Shown here one piece after another: positions 21,742-36,700 of a DNA stretch of 64,000 nt (its first letter is position 1; each line of letters begins with the position of its first letter). The DNA is taken from NCBI RefSeq assembly GCF_947179165.1, contig NC_077242.1:76303097-76367096 (forward strand), given 5' to 3'. Source of the stretch: Solanum dulcamara. Taxonomy: Eukaryota; Streptophyta; Magnoliopsida; Solanales; Solanaceae. The position numbers and the translations under genes are program-made. The notes under the pieces are model-generated. The model was given only the letters and a program-made list of their open reading frames with translations, did not search any database and was not told the DNA's origin.

Positions 21742-24700
21742 ACTAAAGAAAAATCCAATAAAATTTTATCCGTACCTTTGGCACCTAAAAAATTCATGTG
21801 CTAACACATACGAAAAATGGACAAAATCGCCTAATTCATTTGCATCACCCCTAAAATGCTCTTTAATGCCATAAAATCCCCACTGGGGATACTGGAGTTA
21901 TATCTAGGTCGTTACGGATGCTACTAAAGAAGGATCCAAGAAAATTTGACCTGGACCCCAACACCTAAAAAATCCGTGGGCTAACACACGCAAAAAACTA
22001 GCAAAATCATCTAATTCTTTTTGCGTCGCCCCTAAAATTCTTTTAGATGCCATAGAAACACCGGCGAGGCTACTGGAGTCGTTCCTAGGTCAATACTAAA
22101 ACTACCAACGAAGAATATAAGAAAATTTTTACCCAGACCCCCGATACCTAAAAGATCTATGGGCTAAACACACAAAAAATTGGCAAAATCCCCAAATTCC
22201 AATTTCGTCACCCCTAAAATGCTCTTGAACGTCGTAGAAGCCCCGTTGGGGATATTGGATTATTACCATGTCGTTACGGATGCTAATAAAGAAGAATCCA
22301 AGAAAATTCGACTGGACCCCCAGCACCTAAAATATCCATGGGCTAGGACACATCAAAAACTTGCAAAATCGCCTAATTTCTGTTGGATCGACCGTAAAAT
22401 AATTCTAAACGCTATAAAAGCCCCGCCGGGGCTACTGGAGTCATTTCTCAGTTCGTTATGACAGTACTAAAAAAGAATCCAAGAAAATTTGATCTGAAAC
22501 CCAACACCTAAAAAATTCGTGGGCTAACACACGAAAAACTAGCAAAATCGCCTAATTTCTGTTGCGTCACCGCTAAAATGCTCCTAAACGCCATAGAAGC
22601 ACCAAAGGGGTTTCTGGGGTCGTTCCCAGGTCGTTACAAAAACTACTATAGAAGAATATAAGAAAATTTAACCCGGACTCCCGGCATCTAAAATATCAGT
22701 GGGCTAACACACATGAAAAATTATCAAAATTGCCTAATTCATGTTGTGTCGCCCTAAAATGCTCGTAAACGTCGTTGAATCCCCTTGGGGCTATTAGAGT
22801 CATTTCCAAGATCGTTACGAACGCTACTAAAGATGAATACAAGAAAATTTTACCTGAACCCCCGGCTCCTAAAAAATCAATGGGCTAATACACACGAAAA
22901 ACTGGCAAAAGTGCTTAATTTCTTTTATGTCGCCCCTAAAATGCTTCTAAACGCCGTAGAAGCTTCGCCGTGGCTATTGGAGTCATTTCCTAGATTGTTA
23001 CGGGCGCTATTAAAGAAGAATCAAAGAAAATTCAATTTGGACCCTCGGCACCTAAAAAATCCGTGGGCGCTAACACACATGAAAAATTGAAAAATCGCCT
23101 AATTCCTGTTGCTCATGCCCTCAAATTTTCCTAAAGGCTGTAGAAGTCCTGTCGGGGCTATTGGAGCCTTTTTTGAAGTCTTTACAGATGCTATTAAAGA
23201 AGAATCTAAGAAAATTCGATACGGGCCGCCAGTACCTAAAATATGTGTCGGCTAACATACATGAAAAACCGGTACAAACTCCTAATTGTTGTTGCATCGC
23301 CCCTAAAATGATCCTAAACACCAAAAATACGCGTGGGCTACCACACTTGACAAATTGGAAAAATCCCCTAAGTGCTGTTGTGTCGCCCTAAAATGCTCCA
23401 AGATACAATAGAAGCCTCGCCGGGGCTAGTGGATTCATTTCCAAGGTCATTACGGACGCTACTAAAGAATAATCCAAGAAAATTCAATCTAGACCTCCGA
23501 TAACTAAAAAATCCATGGGCTAACACACACGAAAAATAGGTAAAATCTCCTAATTCCTGTAGCGTTGCCCTTAAAATGCTCCTAAACACCGTAGAAGTCC
23601 CTCTGGAGCTATTGAAGTTGTTTCCTAGGTCATTAGTAATGCTACTAAAGAAGAATCCAAAAAAATTCGACCCGAAACCCAGATACCTAAAAATTCTGTG
23701 GGCTAACATACATGAAAAACTGACAAAATCTCCTAATTCCTGTTGTATCGCTCCTAAAATGCTCCAAAACGCCGTAGAAGCCCGCCGAGACTACTGGAGT
23801 CGTTCCCTAGGACATTATGGAAGCTACTAAAGAAGAATCTTAGAAAATTTGACCTAAAGCCTCTGCCAAAGAAGAATTCAAGAAAATTTGACCCAGTCTC
23901 CGACTCCTAAAAATACGTGGGCTAACACACATGAAAGCACTGGCAACATCGCAAAATCCTATTGCGTCGCCCCTAAAATGATCCTAAACACTGTAGAAGG
24001 CCTTCTAGAGCTACTAGATTCATTTCCACGTCATTACGGATGGTACTAAAATAAGAATACAAGAAAAATCAACCCAGAACCTAAAGAATTTGTGGGTTAA
24101 CACATATGAAAATATGACAAAATCTCCTAATTTACATTGCGTCGACCCATAAATGCTCTTAAATACCGTAGAAGCCCTGCTGGGGCTACAAGAGTCGTTC
24201 CCTAGGTCGTTACACAAGGTACTAAAGAAGAGTTCAAGAAAATTTGACCCAAACCCTCGGCACCTAAAAACTTCGTGGGCTAACACACAAAAAATAGCAA
24301 AATCGCTTAATTTTTTTTGCGTTGCCCCTAAAATGCTCCTAAATGCCGTAGAAGGCCTGTTAGGGTTACTATAATCGTTCCCCAGGTCGTTAAGGATACT
24401 ACTAAAGAAGAATACAAGAAAATTCGACCCGGACCATCGACACCTAAAAAATTCTTGGGCTAACACATATGAAAAACTTGCAAAATTGCCTAATTCCTAT
24501 TATGTCATCCCTAAAATGCTTCTAAATGCCGTAAAAGCCCTGCCAAGGCTATTGGAGTCATTCCTCAAGTCATTACGGACTCTACTAAAGAAGATTGTAA
24601 GAAAATTCAACCCGGACCCCCGGCATCTAAAACATTCGTGGGCTAAGACACAAAAAAATCTGACAAAATCACCTGATTCTTATTGCGTCGCCCTAAAATG

Positions 24701-27700
24701 CTTTTAAATGGCGTAGAAGTCTTACCTGGGCTATTGGAGTCGTTTACCGATTCGTTACGATGGTACTAAAGAAGAATCTAAGAAAATTGAATCTGAAACC
24801 TCAGCACCTAAAAAATCCAAACACATACGAAAAACGGACAAAATCTCTTAATTCCTATTTTGTCGCCGCTAAAATGCTCCTAAAAGTCGTACAAGCCCCG
24901 GTGGGGCTGCTGGAGTCATTTCCTTAGGTCATTAAAGACGCTACTAAAAAAGAAACCAAGAAAATTTGACTCGGACCACGACACCTAAAAAATCCATGGT
25001 CTAACACACACGAAAAAATGGCAAAATTATTTATTTTCTGTTGCGTCGCCCTAAAATATTCCTAAAGGCCATAAAAGCTCCACCGGGGCTATTGAAGTCA
25101 TTTTCCAGTTCGTTACAGACTCTATTAAAGAAGGATCCAAGAAAATTTGATTCGGTTCGCCTGCACCTGAAATACGTGTTGGCTAACACACATGACAAAC
25201 TCGAAAAATCTCCTAAGTGCTGTTGTGTCGCCCTAAAATGTTCAAAAATACAGTAGAAGCCCCGACGGGGCCGTAAATTCATTTCCCTGGTCGTTATAGA
25301 AGATACTAAAGAAGAATCCAAAAAAATTCAACTTAGACCGCCGACAGCTAAAACATTTGTGGGCTAACACACATAAAAAACTAGCAAAATCTTTTAATTC
25401 CTGTAGCATTGCCCTAAAATGCTCCTAAACATCGTAGAAGTCCTGCCAGAGCTATTGGAGTCATTTCCTAGGTCGTTAGAGACGTTACTAAAGAAGAATC
25501 AAAAAAAATTTGACTCACACCCTGAGTACCTAAAAAATTCGTGGGCTAATACATATGAAAAATTGGCAAAATCGTCTAATCCTGTAGCGTCACTTTTAAA
25601 ATGTTCCTAAATACAGTAGAAGCCCCGTCAGGGCTATTGGAGTCGTTTTCTAGACGTTATGGCAGCTACAAAAAAAGAATCCAAGAAAATTCGCCTGGAA
25701 CCCCGGCACCTAAAAAATCCATGTGCTAACACAGACGAAAAACTGGAAAAATCCTTTAAATCCTGTTGCGTCGCCACTAAAATGCTTCTAACACCGTTGA
25801 AGCCCTGTTGGGGCTACTAGAGTCGTTCTACAGGTCGTTATGTACGCTACTAAAGAAGAATATAAGAAAATTCATCCCGGGCCACGGGCACTTAAAATAT
25901 GTGTGGGTTAACACACTTGAAAACCAGAAAAATCCCCTAAATCCTGTTAAGTCGCCTCTAAAATACTCCCAAATATCGTAGAAGATCCGCCGGGGCTACT
26001 AGAGTCGTTTCCCAGGTCGTTACGGAAACTAATAAAAAAGAATCCGAGAAAATTCGACCTAGACCTCCGACACCTAAAGAATTCGTGGGCTAACATACAT
26101 GAAAAACTGACAAAATCGCCTAATTCTTTTTGTGTCGCACCTAAAATGCACCTATATGCCGTAGAAACCCCACCGCAGCTATTGGAGTGGTTCCCAGGAC
26201 GTTATGGATGCTACTAAAGAAAAATCCAAGAAAATTTGACCTGAACCTCCGACTCCTAAAAAATCAATGTACTAACACACACGAAAAACTAGCAAAATAG
26301 CCAAATTCTGATCTCGTCTACTTGGCTTGTCCCCCAAGTTATTACAGAAGATATTAAAGAAAAATTCAAGAAAATTGGACCTGGATCCTCGGCACCTAAT
26401 AAATATATGGGCTAACACACACGAAAAGCTGTTAAAATTGCCTAATTCTTGTTGCGAGGGCCTAAAATGCTTAAATTGCCGTAGAAGCCCCACGGGGCTA
26501 CTGGAGTCATTCCCAGGTCATTACGATTGCTACTAATGAGGAATCCAAAAATTTTGATCCGGAATCCGGCGCCTAAAATATTCGTGGTCTAACACACACG
26601 AAAATCTAGCAAAATCGCCTAATTCCTATTGCATCGCCCCTAAAATGCTCTTAAATGCCATAGAAGGTCCGCCAATGCTTCTGCAGTTGTTCTCCAAGTC
26701 GTTAGAGACACTACTAAAGAATAATCCAAGAAAATTCTACCCAAATCACCGGCACAAAAAAATCTGTGTGCTAACACACACGAAAAACAAGAGTCTTAGA
26801 AGCCTCATCGGGGCTACTGGAGTCGTTCTCCAGGTCATTGCGAAAGCTATTAAAGAAGGATCCAAGAAAATTCAATCCGTACCCCCAGCACCTAAAAAAT
26901 TCGTTAGCTAACATAAATAAAAAAACTGACAAAATCGCCTAATTCCTATTGAGTCGCTTCTAAAATGCTTATAAACGCCTAGAAGCCCAGTGGGGCTACT
27001 TGAGTCTTTCCCAGGTCATTAAGGACGCTGTTAAAGAAGAATCCAAAAACATTTGATCAAAACACTGGCACCTAAAAAATTCGTAGGCTAACATACACAA
27101 AAAATTGGCAAAATCGCCTAAATCCTGTTGCGTCGCCCCTAAAATGTTTTTAAATGCCATAAAAGTCCTATAGAGGCTTTTGAAGTCGTTCCTTAGGTCG
27201 TTAGATACGCTATTAAAGAAGAATGCAAGAAAATTCTACCGTATCATCTGCACCTAAAAAATCTGTGTGCTTATACACACGAGAAACAGACAAAATAGCC
27301 AAATTATGATTTTGTCACCCCTAAAATTCTCTTGAATACCGTAGAAGCCTCGTCGGGGCATTTGGAGTCGTTCCCCAGGTCTTTACGGAAGCTATTAAAG
27401 AAGAATCCAGAAAAATTTGACCCGGACCACCGGCACCTAAAAAATACGTGCGCTAACATATACAAAAAACTGGAAAAATTACCTAATTCCTCTTTCGTTA
27501 CCCCCTAAAATGCTTATAAATTCAGTAGAAGCTCCGCAGTGCTACCAGAGTCATTCTCCAACTCGTTACGGACGCTATTAAAGAATAATCCAAAACAATT
27601 TGATCTGAAACCCCTGCACCTAAAAAATTCATCGTCTAAAACACTAAAAATTGACAAAATCGCCTAGTTCCAGTTGCGTCGCCCCTAAAATGCGGTTAAA

Positions 27701-30700
27701 CGTCGTAGAAGCTCCGCTGAAAGCTTCTGGAGTTATTTCCTAGGTTGTTACGGATGGTTCTAAAGATGAATTTCAGAAAATTCGACCTGGACCCTCGACA
27801 CCTAAAAAATTAACGGGCTAACACATAGGAAAAAACTTGCAAAATTGCCTAATTCCTGTTGTTTCGCCCCTAAAATGCTCCTAAATGCCGTAGAAGCCCT
27901 AGCGGGGCTACTGGAGTCGTTCCGCAGGTCGTTATAGACTCTACTTAAGAAAAATCTAAGAAAATTTGACCCGAAACCCCATCACCTAAAAAATTAATGG
28001 TCTAAGACACACGAAAAAGTAGAACAATTGTCTAATTCATGTTGCATCGCCTCTAAAATATTTCTAAAGGTCTTAGAAGCCCCATTGAGGCTATTGGAGT
28101 CATTTCCAGGTTGTTACGGATGCTATTAAAGAAGAATCCAAAAACATTCGATACAGGCCGCCAACACCTAAAATATGTGTGGGCTAACACACATGAAAAA
28201 CTGAAAAAATTTCCTAAGTCTTCTGGCGTCTCTCCTAAAATGCTCCCAAATACTCTAGAAGCCCCACCGATGCTACTGGAGTCGTTTCCCCGCTTATTAT
28301 GGTCGCTACTAAAGAAGAATCCAAGAAAATTCGACCTTGACCTCTGACAGCAAAAAAATCCGTGGGCTAACACACATGAAAAACTGGCAAAATCGCCTAA
28401 TTCCTGTTGCGTCGCCCTAAAATGCTTTTAAACACCGTAGAAGTCCCGCTGGAGTTACTGGAGTCATTCCCGAGGTTGTAGGGACGCTACTAAAGAAGAA
28501 TCCAAGTAAATTCGACCCAGACCCCCGGCAGCTAAAAAATTTGTGGGCTAACACACGAAAAACTGGAAAAATTACCTAATTTTTATTGCGTCTCCCCTAA
28601 AATGTTCCTAAAGGCCGTAGAAGACCCACCAGGTCTACTGGAGCCATTTTCCATGTTGTTACGGACTCTATTAAAGAACAATCCAAGAAAATTCGATTCG
28701 GGCCGGCAACACCAAAAATATGCGTGGGCACACAAATGAAAAATAGAAAAATCTCCTAAGTCCTGTCACGTCGCTCCTAAAATGCTCCTAAATGTCGTAG
28801 AAGCCCAATCGGGCCTACAAGAGTCGTTCCCCAGGTCGTTACATACGCTATCAAACAAGAATCTAAAAAAAATTGACACGGACCCCCGACACCTAAAATA
28901 TCCATGGTCTAACACACAAAAAACTGGCAAAATTATCTAATTTCTGTTGCATCGCCCCTAAACTATTCCTAAACGCATTAGAAGCCCTGTTGGGGCTGCT
29001 GGAGTGTTTCTCCAAGTCGTTACGGGTGATACTAAAGAAAAATCCAAGAAAATTCAACCAGGATCCCTAGCGCCTAAAAAATCAGTAGGCTAACACACAC
29101 GAAAAAAATACAAAATTGCCTTATTCCTATTGCTTCGCTACTAAAATAATCCTAAATGGCGTAAAAACCCCGCTGGGGCTACTGGAGTCGTTCCTTGAGA
29201 CGTTATGGATGCTACTAAAGAAGAATTCTAGAAAATTCGATCCAAACATCCGGCACCTAATAAATGCGTGTGTTAACGCACACGAAAAATTTGCAAAATT
29301 GCCAAATTTTGGTTTCGTCGCCCCTAAAATGCTCCTAAATGCCGTAGAAGCTTCGTTGGGGCTACTAGAGTCATTTCCCAGGTTATTACGGAATCTATTA
29401 AAGAATAATTCAAGATAATTTATCCGAACCCCCGGCATCTAAAATATGCGTGGGCTAATATACACTAAAAACTGGCAAAATCACCTAATTCCCATTGTGT
29501 CGTCTCTAAAGTGCTTATAAACGCCATAGAAGCCATGCGGGGATACTGGAGTCATTCCCCAGATCGTTACAGATGCTACTAAAAAGAATTCAAGAAAACT
29601 CAACTCAAAACCACGACACCTAAAAAATCAGTGGGGTAATACACATAAAAAACTGGCAAAATCACCTAATCTTGTCTTGACGCCCCTAATATTCTCCTAA
29701 ACGCTATAGAAGTCTCTCCGGGGCTACTAGAGTCATTTCCAAATTATTGCGGATGCTACTAAAGAAGAATTCGAGAAATATCAACCCAAATCTCAGCTCC
29801 TAAAAAATTCATAGGCTAACATACATGAAAAACTGATAAAATCGTATAATTCACATTGCGTCACCCTTAAAATGCTCCTAAATATTATAGAAGCTCCGAC
29901 GGGGCTACTGAAGTCATTCCCTAGGTCATTACTGAAGCTAAAAAATAAGAATATATGAAAATTCAATCCGAACCTCGGCACCTAAAACATCCGTGGGCTA
30001 ACATAGACGAAAAAACTAGCAACATCACCAAATTCCGATTTCGTCACCACTAAAATGCTCCTGAATGCTGTAGAAGCCCCGCCTGGGCTACTGAAGTCAC
30101 TTTCCAGGTCGTTACGGATGCTACTAAAAAAAATCCAAGAAAAATCAACTGGACCCCGACACTTAAAATATTCGTTGGCTAACACTAATGAAAATATGGC
30201 AAAATTTTTCCTAATTTATGTTGCATCGCCCCTAAAATGCTCCTATACACCGTAGAATCCCCGCCAAGCTATTGGAGTCATTTCCTAGGCTGTTACCATC
30301 GTTACTAAAGAAGGCTCCAAGAAAATTCGACCTGTACCACTGGCACATAAAAAATCCGCACGCTAAGACACACAAAAGAACTAGAAAAAATGCCTTATTC
30401 CTATTGTGTCTCCCCCAAAATGCTGCAAAATGGAATAGAAGTCCCGCCAGAGCTGCTTGAATCATTCCCCAGGTCGTTACAAACATTACTAACGAATAAT
30501 CAAAGAAATTTTGACCTAGACCTCCGACAACCAATATATTTGTGGGCTAACACACACGAAAATAGGTAAAATTACATAATTCCTGTTCCGTTGCCCTAAA
30601 ATGCTCCTAAATACCGTAGAAGTCCCGCCGGGGCTACTGGAGTCATTCCCTATGTCATTAGGTGCTTCTAAATAAAAATACAAGAAAATTTGACCCAGAT

Positions 30701-33700
30701 CCCAGGCACCAAAAAAATTCATGGGCTAACACACATGAAAAACTAACAAAATTACCTAATTCCTGTTGCATCGCTTTTAAAATGCTCTTAATCTCCATAT
30801 AAGCCCATCCAGAACTGCTAGAGTCATTCCCAGGATGTTTTGAATGCTACTAAAAAACAATTCAAGAAAATTTGACTCGAACCCTCGACACCTATAAAAT
30901 TTGTATGTTAACACATGGAAAACTGATAAAATTGCCAAATTTTGGTTTCGACGCCTCTAAAATGCTCTTGAATGCCGTTGAGTCTATTGGAGTTGTTCCC
31001 AGGTCGTTACGAATACTATTAAAGATGAAACCAAGAAAATTCAACCTAGACCCCCGGCATCTAAAAAATACTTAGGCTAATACATACGAAAAACTGGCAA
31101 AATTGCCAAATTCCTTTTGCGTCGCTCCTAATACGCTCCTAAACATTCTAGATGCCGCACCATGGCTATTGAAGCCATTATCAGATTATTACGGATGGTA
31201 CCCCGACTTTTAAAAAATGTATGGGCTAACACATACGAAAACATAGGCAAAATCACAAAATCTTGTTGCGTCGCCCCTAAAATGCTCCTAAATGCCGTAG
31301 AAGCCCCGCTAGGGATATTGGAGTCGTTCTCCAAGTCATTAAAGATGCTACTAAAGAAGAATTTAAGGAAAGTTGACCCAAATACCTACACCTAAGAAAT
31401 TTGTGGGCTAAAACACATGAAAATATTACAAAATCGCTTAATTCCTATTTTGTCGACCCTTAAATGCTCCTAAACGCCGTAGAAGACCTGTTAGGCTATT
31501 AGAGTTGTTCCCTAGGTCGTTAAGAAATGTACTAAAGAAGAAATCAAGAAAATTCAATTAAAAATATTCATGGATTAACATACACAAAAATGGCAAAATC
31601 GCCTAATTGTCGCGCCTAAAATACTCCTAAACATCGTAGAAGCCCTACTAGGCTAAAACACAAAAAAATGGCAAAATCATCTAATTCATGTTGCGTCGCC
31701 AATAAAATACTCTTAAACCGCTCTAAAGCACCGCTGGGGCTACTGGAGTCATTCCTCAGGTCGTTACGGATGCTACTATGAAAGAATTCAAGAAATTTCT
31801 ACCCGAACCCCCAGCACATAATGAATCCTTGGGCCAACAGATATGAAAAACTAACAAAGTTGCCTATTTTTTGTTGCGTTCCCCCTAAAATGCTCGTAAT
31901 TGTCGTAGAAGTCCTGTCGGGGCTACTGAGGTCTTTCCTCAGGTAGTTACGGAGGCTACTATAAACTAATACAAGAAAATTTGACCCGAACCCCCGACAT
32001 CAAAAAAATCCGTGGGCTAACACACACAAAATCTAACAAAATTGCCTTATTTCTGTTGCATCTCTCCTAAAATGTTTCTAAACACTGTAGAAGCCTCGCT
32101 GGGGGTACTAGAATCATTTCCTAGGTAATTAATAACGCTATTAAAGATGAATCTAAGAAAATTCGGCACGAATCCCGACACCTAAAATATCCATGGGATA
32201 ACACTTGAAAAACTAAGAAAATCACCTAATTTCTGTTGCATCGCCCCTAAAATATTGCTAAACGCAGTAGAATCCCTTTCGGGGCTAATGGAGTCATTTT
32301 CCAGGTCGTTATGGGTGCTACTAAAGAAAAATCCATGAAAATCCAATCCGTACATCTAATGCCTAAAAAATCTGTTGGCTAACACACACGAAAAATGGGC
32401 AAAATCACCTAATTAAAGTTGCATCGCCCAGCACATGCTCCTAAATATCGTAGAAACCCCGCTGGGGCTATTGTGGTGATTCCCCAGGTCATTATGGATG
32501 GTATTAAAGAAGAATCCAAAAAAATTTGACCCGAATCCCCGGCACCTTAAAAACCGTGGGATTACACACGAAAAACTGGCAATATCCCATTATTTTTGTT
32601 GCATAGCCCTTAAAATACTCCTAAATACCATAGAATCTCCGCTGAGGCTAGTAGAGTAGTTCCAAGGTCGTTACAGACACTAATAAAGAAGAATTCAAAA
32701 AAAAATGAGATAAACCCCCGGCAGCTAAAAAATCCGTGGGTAACACACACTAAAAATAGAAAAATTCACCTAGTTCCTATTGCGTCACCCCTACCGAGGC
32801 TACTAGAGGTTTTTCCCTAAAGTCACTAGGAACGCTACTAAATAAAAATCCAAGAAAATTCAACCTAGAGCCCCCCGCACCTAAAAAATCCGTAGGCTAA
32901 CACACGAAAAATTGCAAAATTGCCTAATTTTTGTTGCATCGCCCCTAAAATGCTCCTAAATGCCGTAGAAGCCCTGTTGGGGCTATTGGAGTCATTCCAC
33001 AGGTCTTTAAGGACTCTATTAAAGAAGAATCGAAGAACAGTCGACCTTGACCGACAACATCTAAAAAATCTGTGAGCTGACACAGACGAAAAATTGGCAA
33101 AATTGTCTAATTCATGTTTCTTTGCCTCTAAAATGCCCCTAAACACCATAGAAGACCTGCTAGGGTTACTGGAGTCATTTCCCGGGTCTTTACGGATGCT
33201 AATAAAAAAGAATCTAAGAAAACTCAACCTGAACCCTCAGTACCTAAAAATTCGGTGGTCTAACATACATGAAAAACTAGCAAAATCACCTAATTTCTGT
33301 TGCGTCACCCCTAAAATGCTCCTAAGTTTTGTAAAAGCCCCGCCGGGCCTACTGGAGTCGCTCCCTAGGTCGTTATGGATGCTCTTAAAGAAGAATCCAA
33401 GAAAATTTGACTTAGATCCCGACACCTAAAAAATTGATCGGCTATAACACATGAAATTTTCTTGGATTCTTTCCCCAAGTTGTTATGGATGTTTCTATAA
33501 AAGAATCTGAGAAAATTTGACCCAGACCCCGACATCTAAAAAATCTGTGGCCTAGCATAAAAAACTCACAAAATCTCCTAATTCCTATTGCACCGCCCCT
33601 AAAATGCTCCTAAACACTGTAGAAGCTCCACTGGGGCTGCTAGAGTCGTTCTCCAAGTCGTTAAGGATGCTATTAATGAAGAATCCAAGAAAATTCAACC

Positions 33701-36700
33701 CGTACCCCTGGCGCCTAATAAATCTGTAGGCTAACACACACGAAAAACTGGTAAAATCAATTAATTCTTGTTGTATTGCTTGTAAAATGCTTCCAAACGT
33801 CATAGAAGCCCCTGTTAGGGCTACTGGAGTTATTCTACAGTTTGTTACAAATGCTCGTAAAGTAGAATCCATAAAAATTCAACCCGAACCCTCGGCACCT
33901 AAAATATTCGTGGGCTAACACACATAACAAATTGGAAAAATTACCTAAATTCTATTGCGTCGACCCTAAAATACTCTTAAACGTCGCAAAAGCCCCACTG
34001 AGGCTACTTGACTCATTCCCCAAATTGTTATGTACGCTAATAAAGAAGAATTCATGAATATTAGAGCCAGACCCTAGACTCTTAAAAAATCCATGGTCAA
34101 ACACTAACGAAAAACAGACAAAATTTCCTAATTCATGTTGTGTCTCCCCTAAAATGCTCCTAAATGCTGTAGAAGCCCCGTTGGGGCTACTGCAGTTTTT
34201 CTCCAAGTTGTTCCGAATGCTACTAATGAAGAATCCACAAAAATTTGACCCAGACCTCTGACGCCTAAAAAATCTATATGCTAACACACACGAAAAATTG
34301 GCAAAATTGCCTAATTTTTATTGTGTCGCCCTAAAATGCTTCTAAACACCGTAGAAGCCCTACTGTCTCTATTGGATTCATTCCCCCGGTCGTTATAGAC
34401 GCTTCTAGAAAAGAATTTAAAAAACTTCGACATGACCACCATCACCTAAAAAAATTGTGGGCTGACATACACGAAAACTAGTAAAACCACTTAATTTCTG
34501 TTGCGTCGCCCCTAAAATGCTTTCAAACGCCAAAGAAAGCTCTTCGGGGCTACCATAGTCGTTCCCCAAGTCATTACGAATGCTACAAAACAAGAATCCA
34601 AAAAAATTTAACCTAGACCCTTGGCACCTAAAAATTCAATGGGCTAACACAAATGAAAAAAATTGGCAAAATTACCTAAATCCTCTTGCGTCGACCCTAA
34701 TATTCTGGTAAACACCGTAGTAGCCCCGTCGGGGCTACTGGAGTCATTCCCCAAGTCATTACGGATGATACTAAACAGGAATCCAACAAAATTCAACTCA
34801 GACTCTCGGCACCTAAAAAATCCATTGGCTAGCACACATGAAAATCGAGCAAAATCGTCTAATTCTTGTTGCATCGCACTCTAACATGCTCTCAAACACC
34901 GTGGAAGCCCTATCGGGATACTGAAGTTATTCCCTAGGTTGTTACGGATACTAATAAAGAAGAATCCAATAAAAGTCGATCCATACCCTCAGCACCTAAA
35001 AAATCTGTGGACTAACAGACTCAAAAAACTAGCAAAATTATCTAATTTATGTTACGTCGCCCCTAAAATGCTCCTTAACTCCATAGAAGCCTTGACGAGG
35101 CTACTGCATTTGTTATTCATGTCATTACGGATGCTACGAAAGAAGAATCCAAAACAATTCTATTCGGACCCCTGGAACTTAAAAAATCTGTGGGCTAACA
35201 CATACGAAAAATTGGCAAAACTACTTAATTCCTGTTGCGTTGCCTCTAAAATGCTCCTGAACACCGTAGAAGTGTCGTCGAGTCTACTGGAGTCTTTTCT
35301 CAGGTCTTTACGGATGCTACTATAGAAGAATCCTTGAAAATTCGATCTGTACCCCCGACACCTACAAAAACCGTGGGCTAACACACATGAAAAACTGACA
35401 AAATTGGTCAATTCCTATTGCATTGCCCTAAAATGCTCCTAAATATCGTAGAAGCCCTGCTGTGTCCACTGGAGTCATTCCCCAGGTCGTTGCGGATGCT
35501 ACTAAAAAATATTTCAAGAAAATTTGACACAAACCTTCGGTACCTAAAAAATCATTGGACTAACACACATGAAAAACTAGAAAAATCTCCTAATTCCTGT
35601 TGCGTCTCCCAAAAATGCTCCTAATAGCGCACGACTTCTAGAGTCATTCCCCAAGTCGTTATGAATGCTACTAAAGAAGAATCGCAGAAAATTTAACCCG
35701 GACCCCACATCACCTAAAAAATTCGTAGGCTAACACATATGTAAAACTGTACAAATCGTCTAATTCTATTGCGTCACCTCTAAAATGCTCCTAAACACCA
35801 TAGAAGCCCCTTCAGGGATACTGGAGTCTTTCCCCGAGTCCTTAAGAATGCTACTATAGAAGAATCCACAAAAATTCGACTCGGACCCTGACACCTAAAA
35901 AATATATGGGCTAACACACACGAAATAGTGGGAAAATCGCTTAATAACTATTATGTTGCCTCTAAAATACTCGTAAACACCGTAGAAGACTGCCGAGGCT
36001 ATTAGAGTTATTACATAGGTCGTTATGAATGCTACTGAGAAGAATCTGAGAAAACTCGACTCGAACCCCCAGCACCTAAAAAATCTATGGGCTAACACAA
36101 ATGAAATATTGGCAAAATTGCCTAATTCCTATTGCGTCACCTCTAAAATGGTCCAAAACATCGTAGAAGCCCCATCAGGTCTACTGGAGTCATTACCCAG
36201 ATCGTTACAGATGCTACTAAAGAAAAATTCAAGAAAATTCATCCCGAACATCCGGCACCTAAAACATCTATGGGCTAACAAACACGAAAAACTTGCAAAA
36301 TCTCCTAATTTCTGTTGCGTCACCCATAAAAAGCATCTAAACACCATAAAAACCCCACCAAGGCTACTGGAGCCATTCCTCAGTTCATTACGGATGCTAT
36401 TAAAGAAGAATCTAAAAAAATTCAACTCGGTCCCCCAACACCTAAAAAGATTCGTGGGCTAACACCCATGAAAAATTGGCAAACCTGCCTAATTCCTATT
36501 GCGCCGCACCTAAAATTTTCCTATATGTCGTAGAAGCCCCACCGGGGCTACTAGAGTCCTTCCCCAGATCGTTACAGATGCAACAAAAGAAAAATCCAAA
36601 ATAATGAACCAAATACCCAAGGTTGTTACGAATGCTACTAACGAAAAATCCAAGAAAATTCGACCCGAACAAACGGCACCTAAAAAATTTATGGCCTAAC

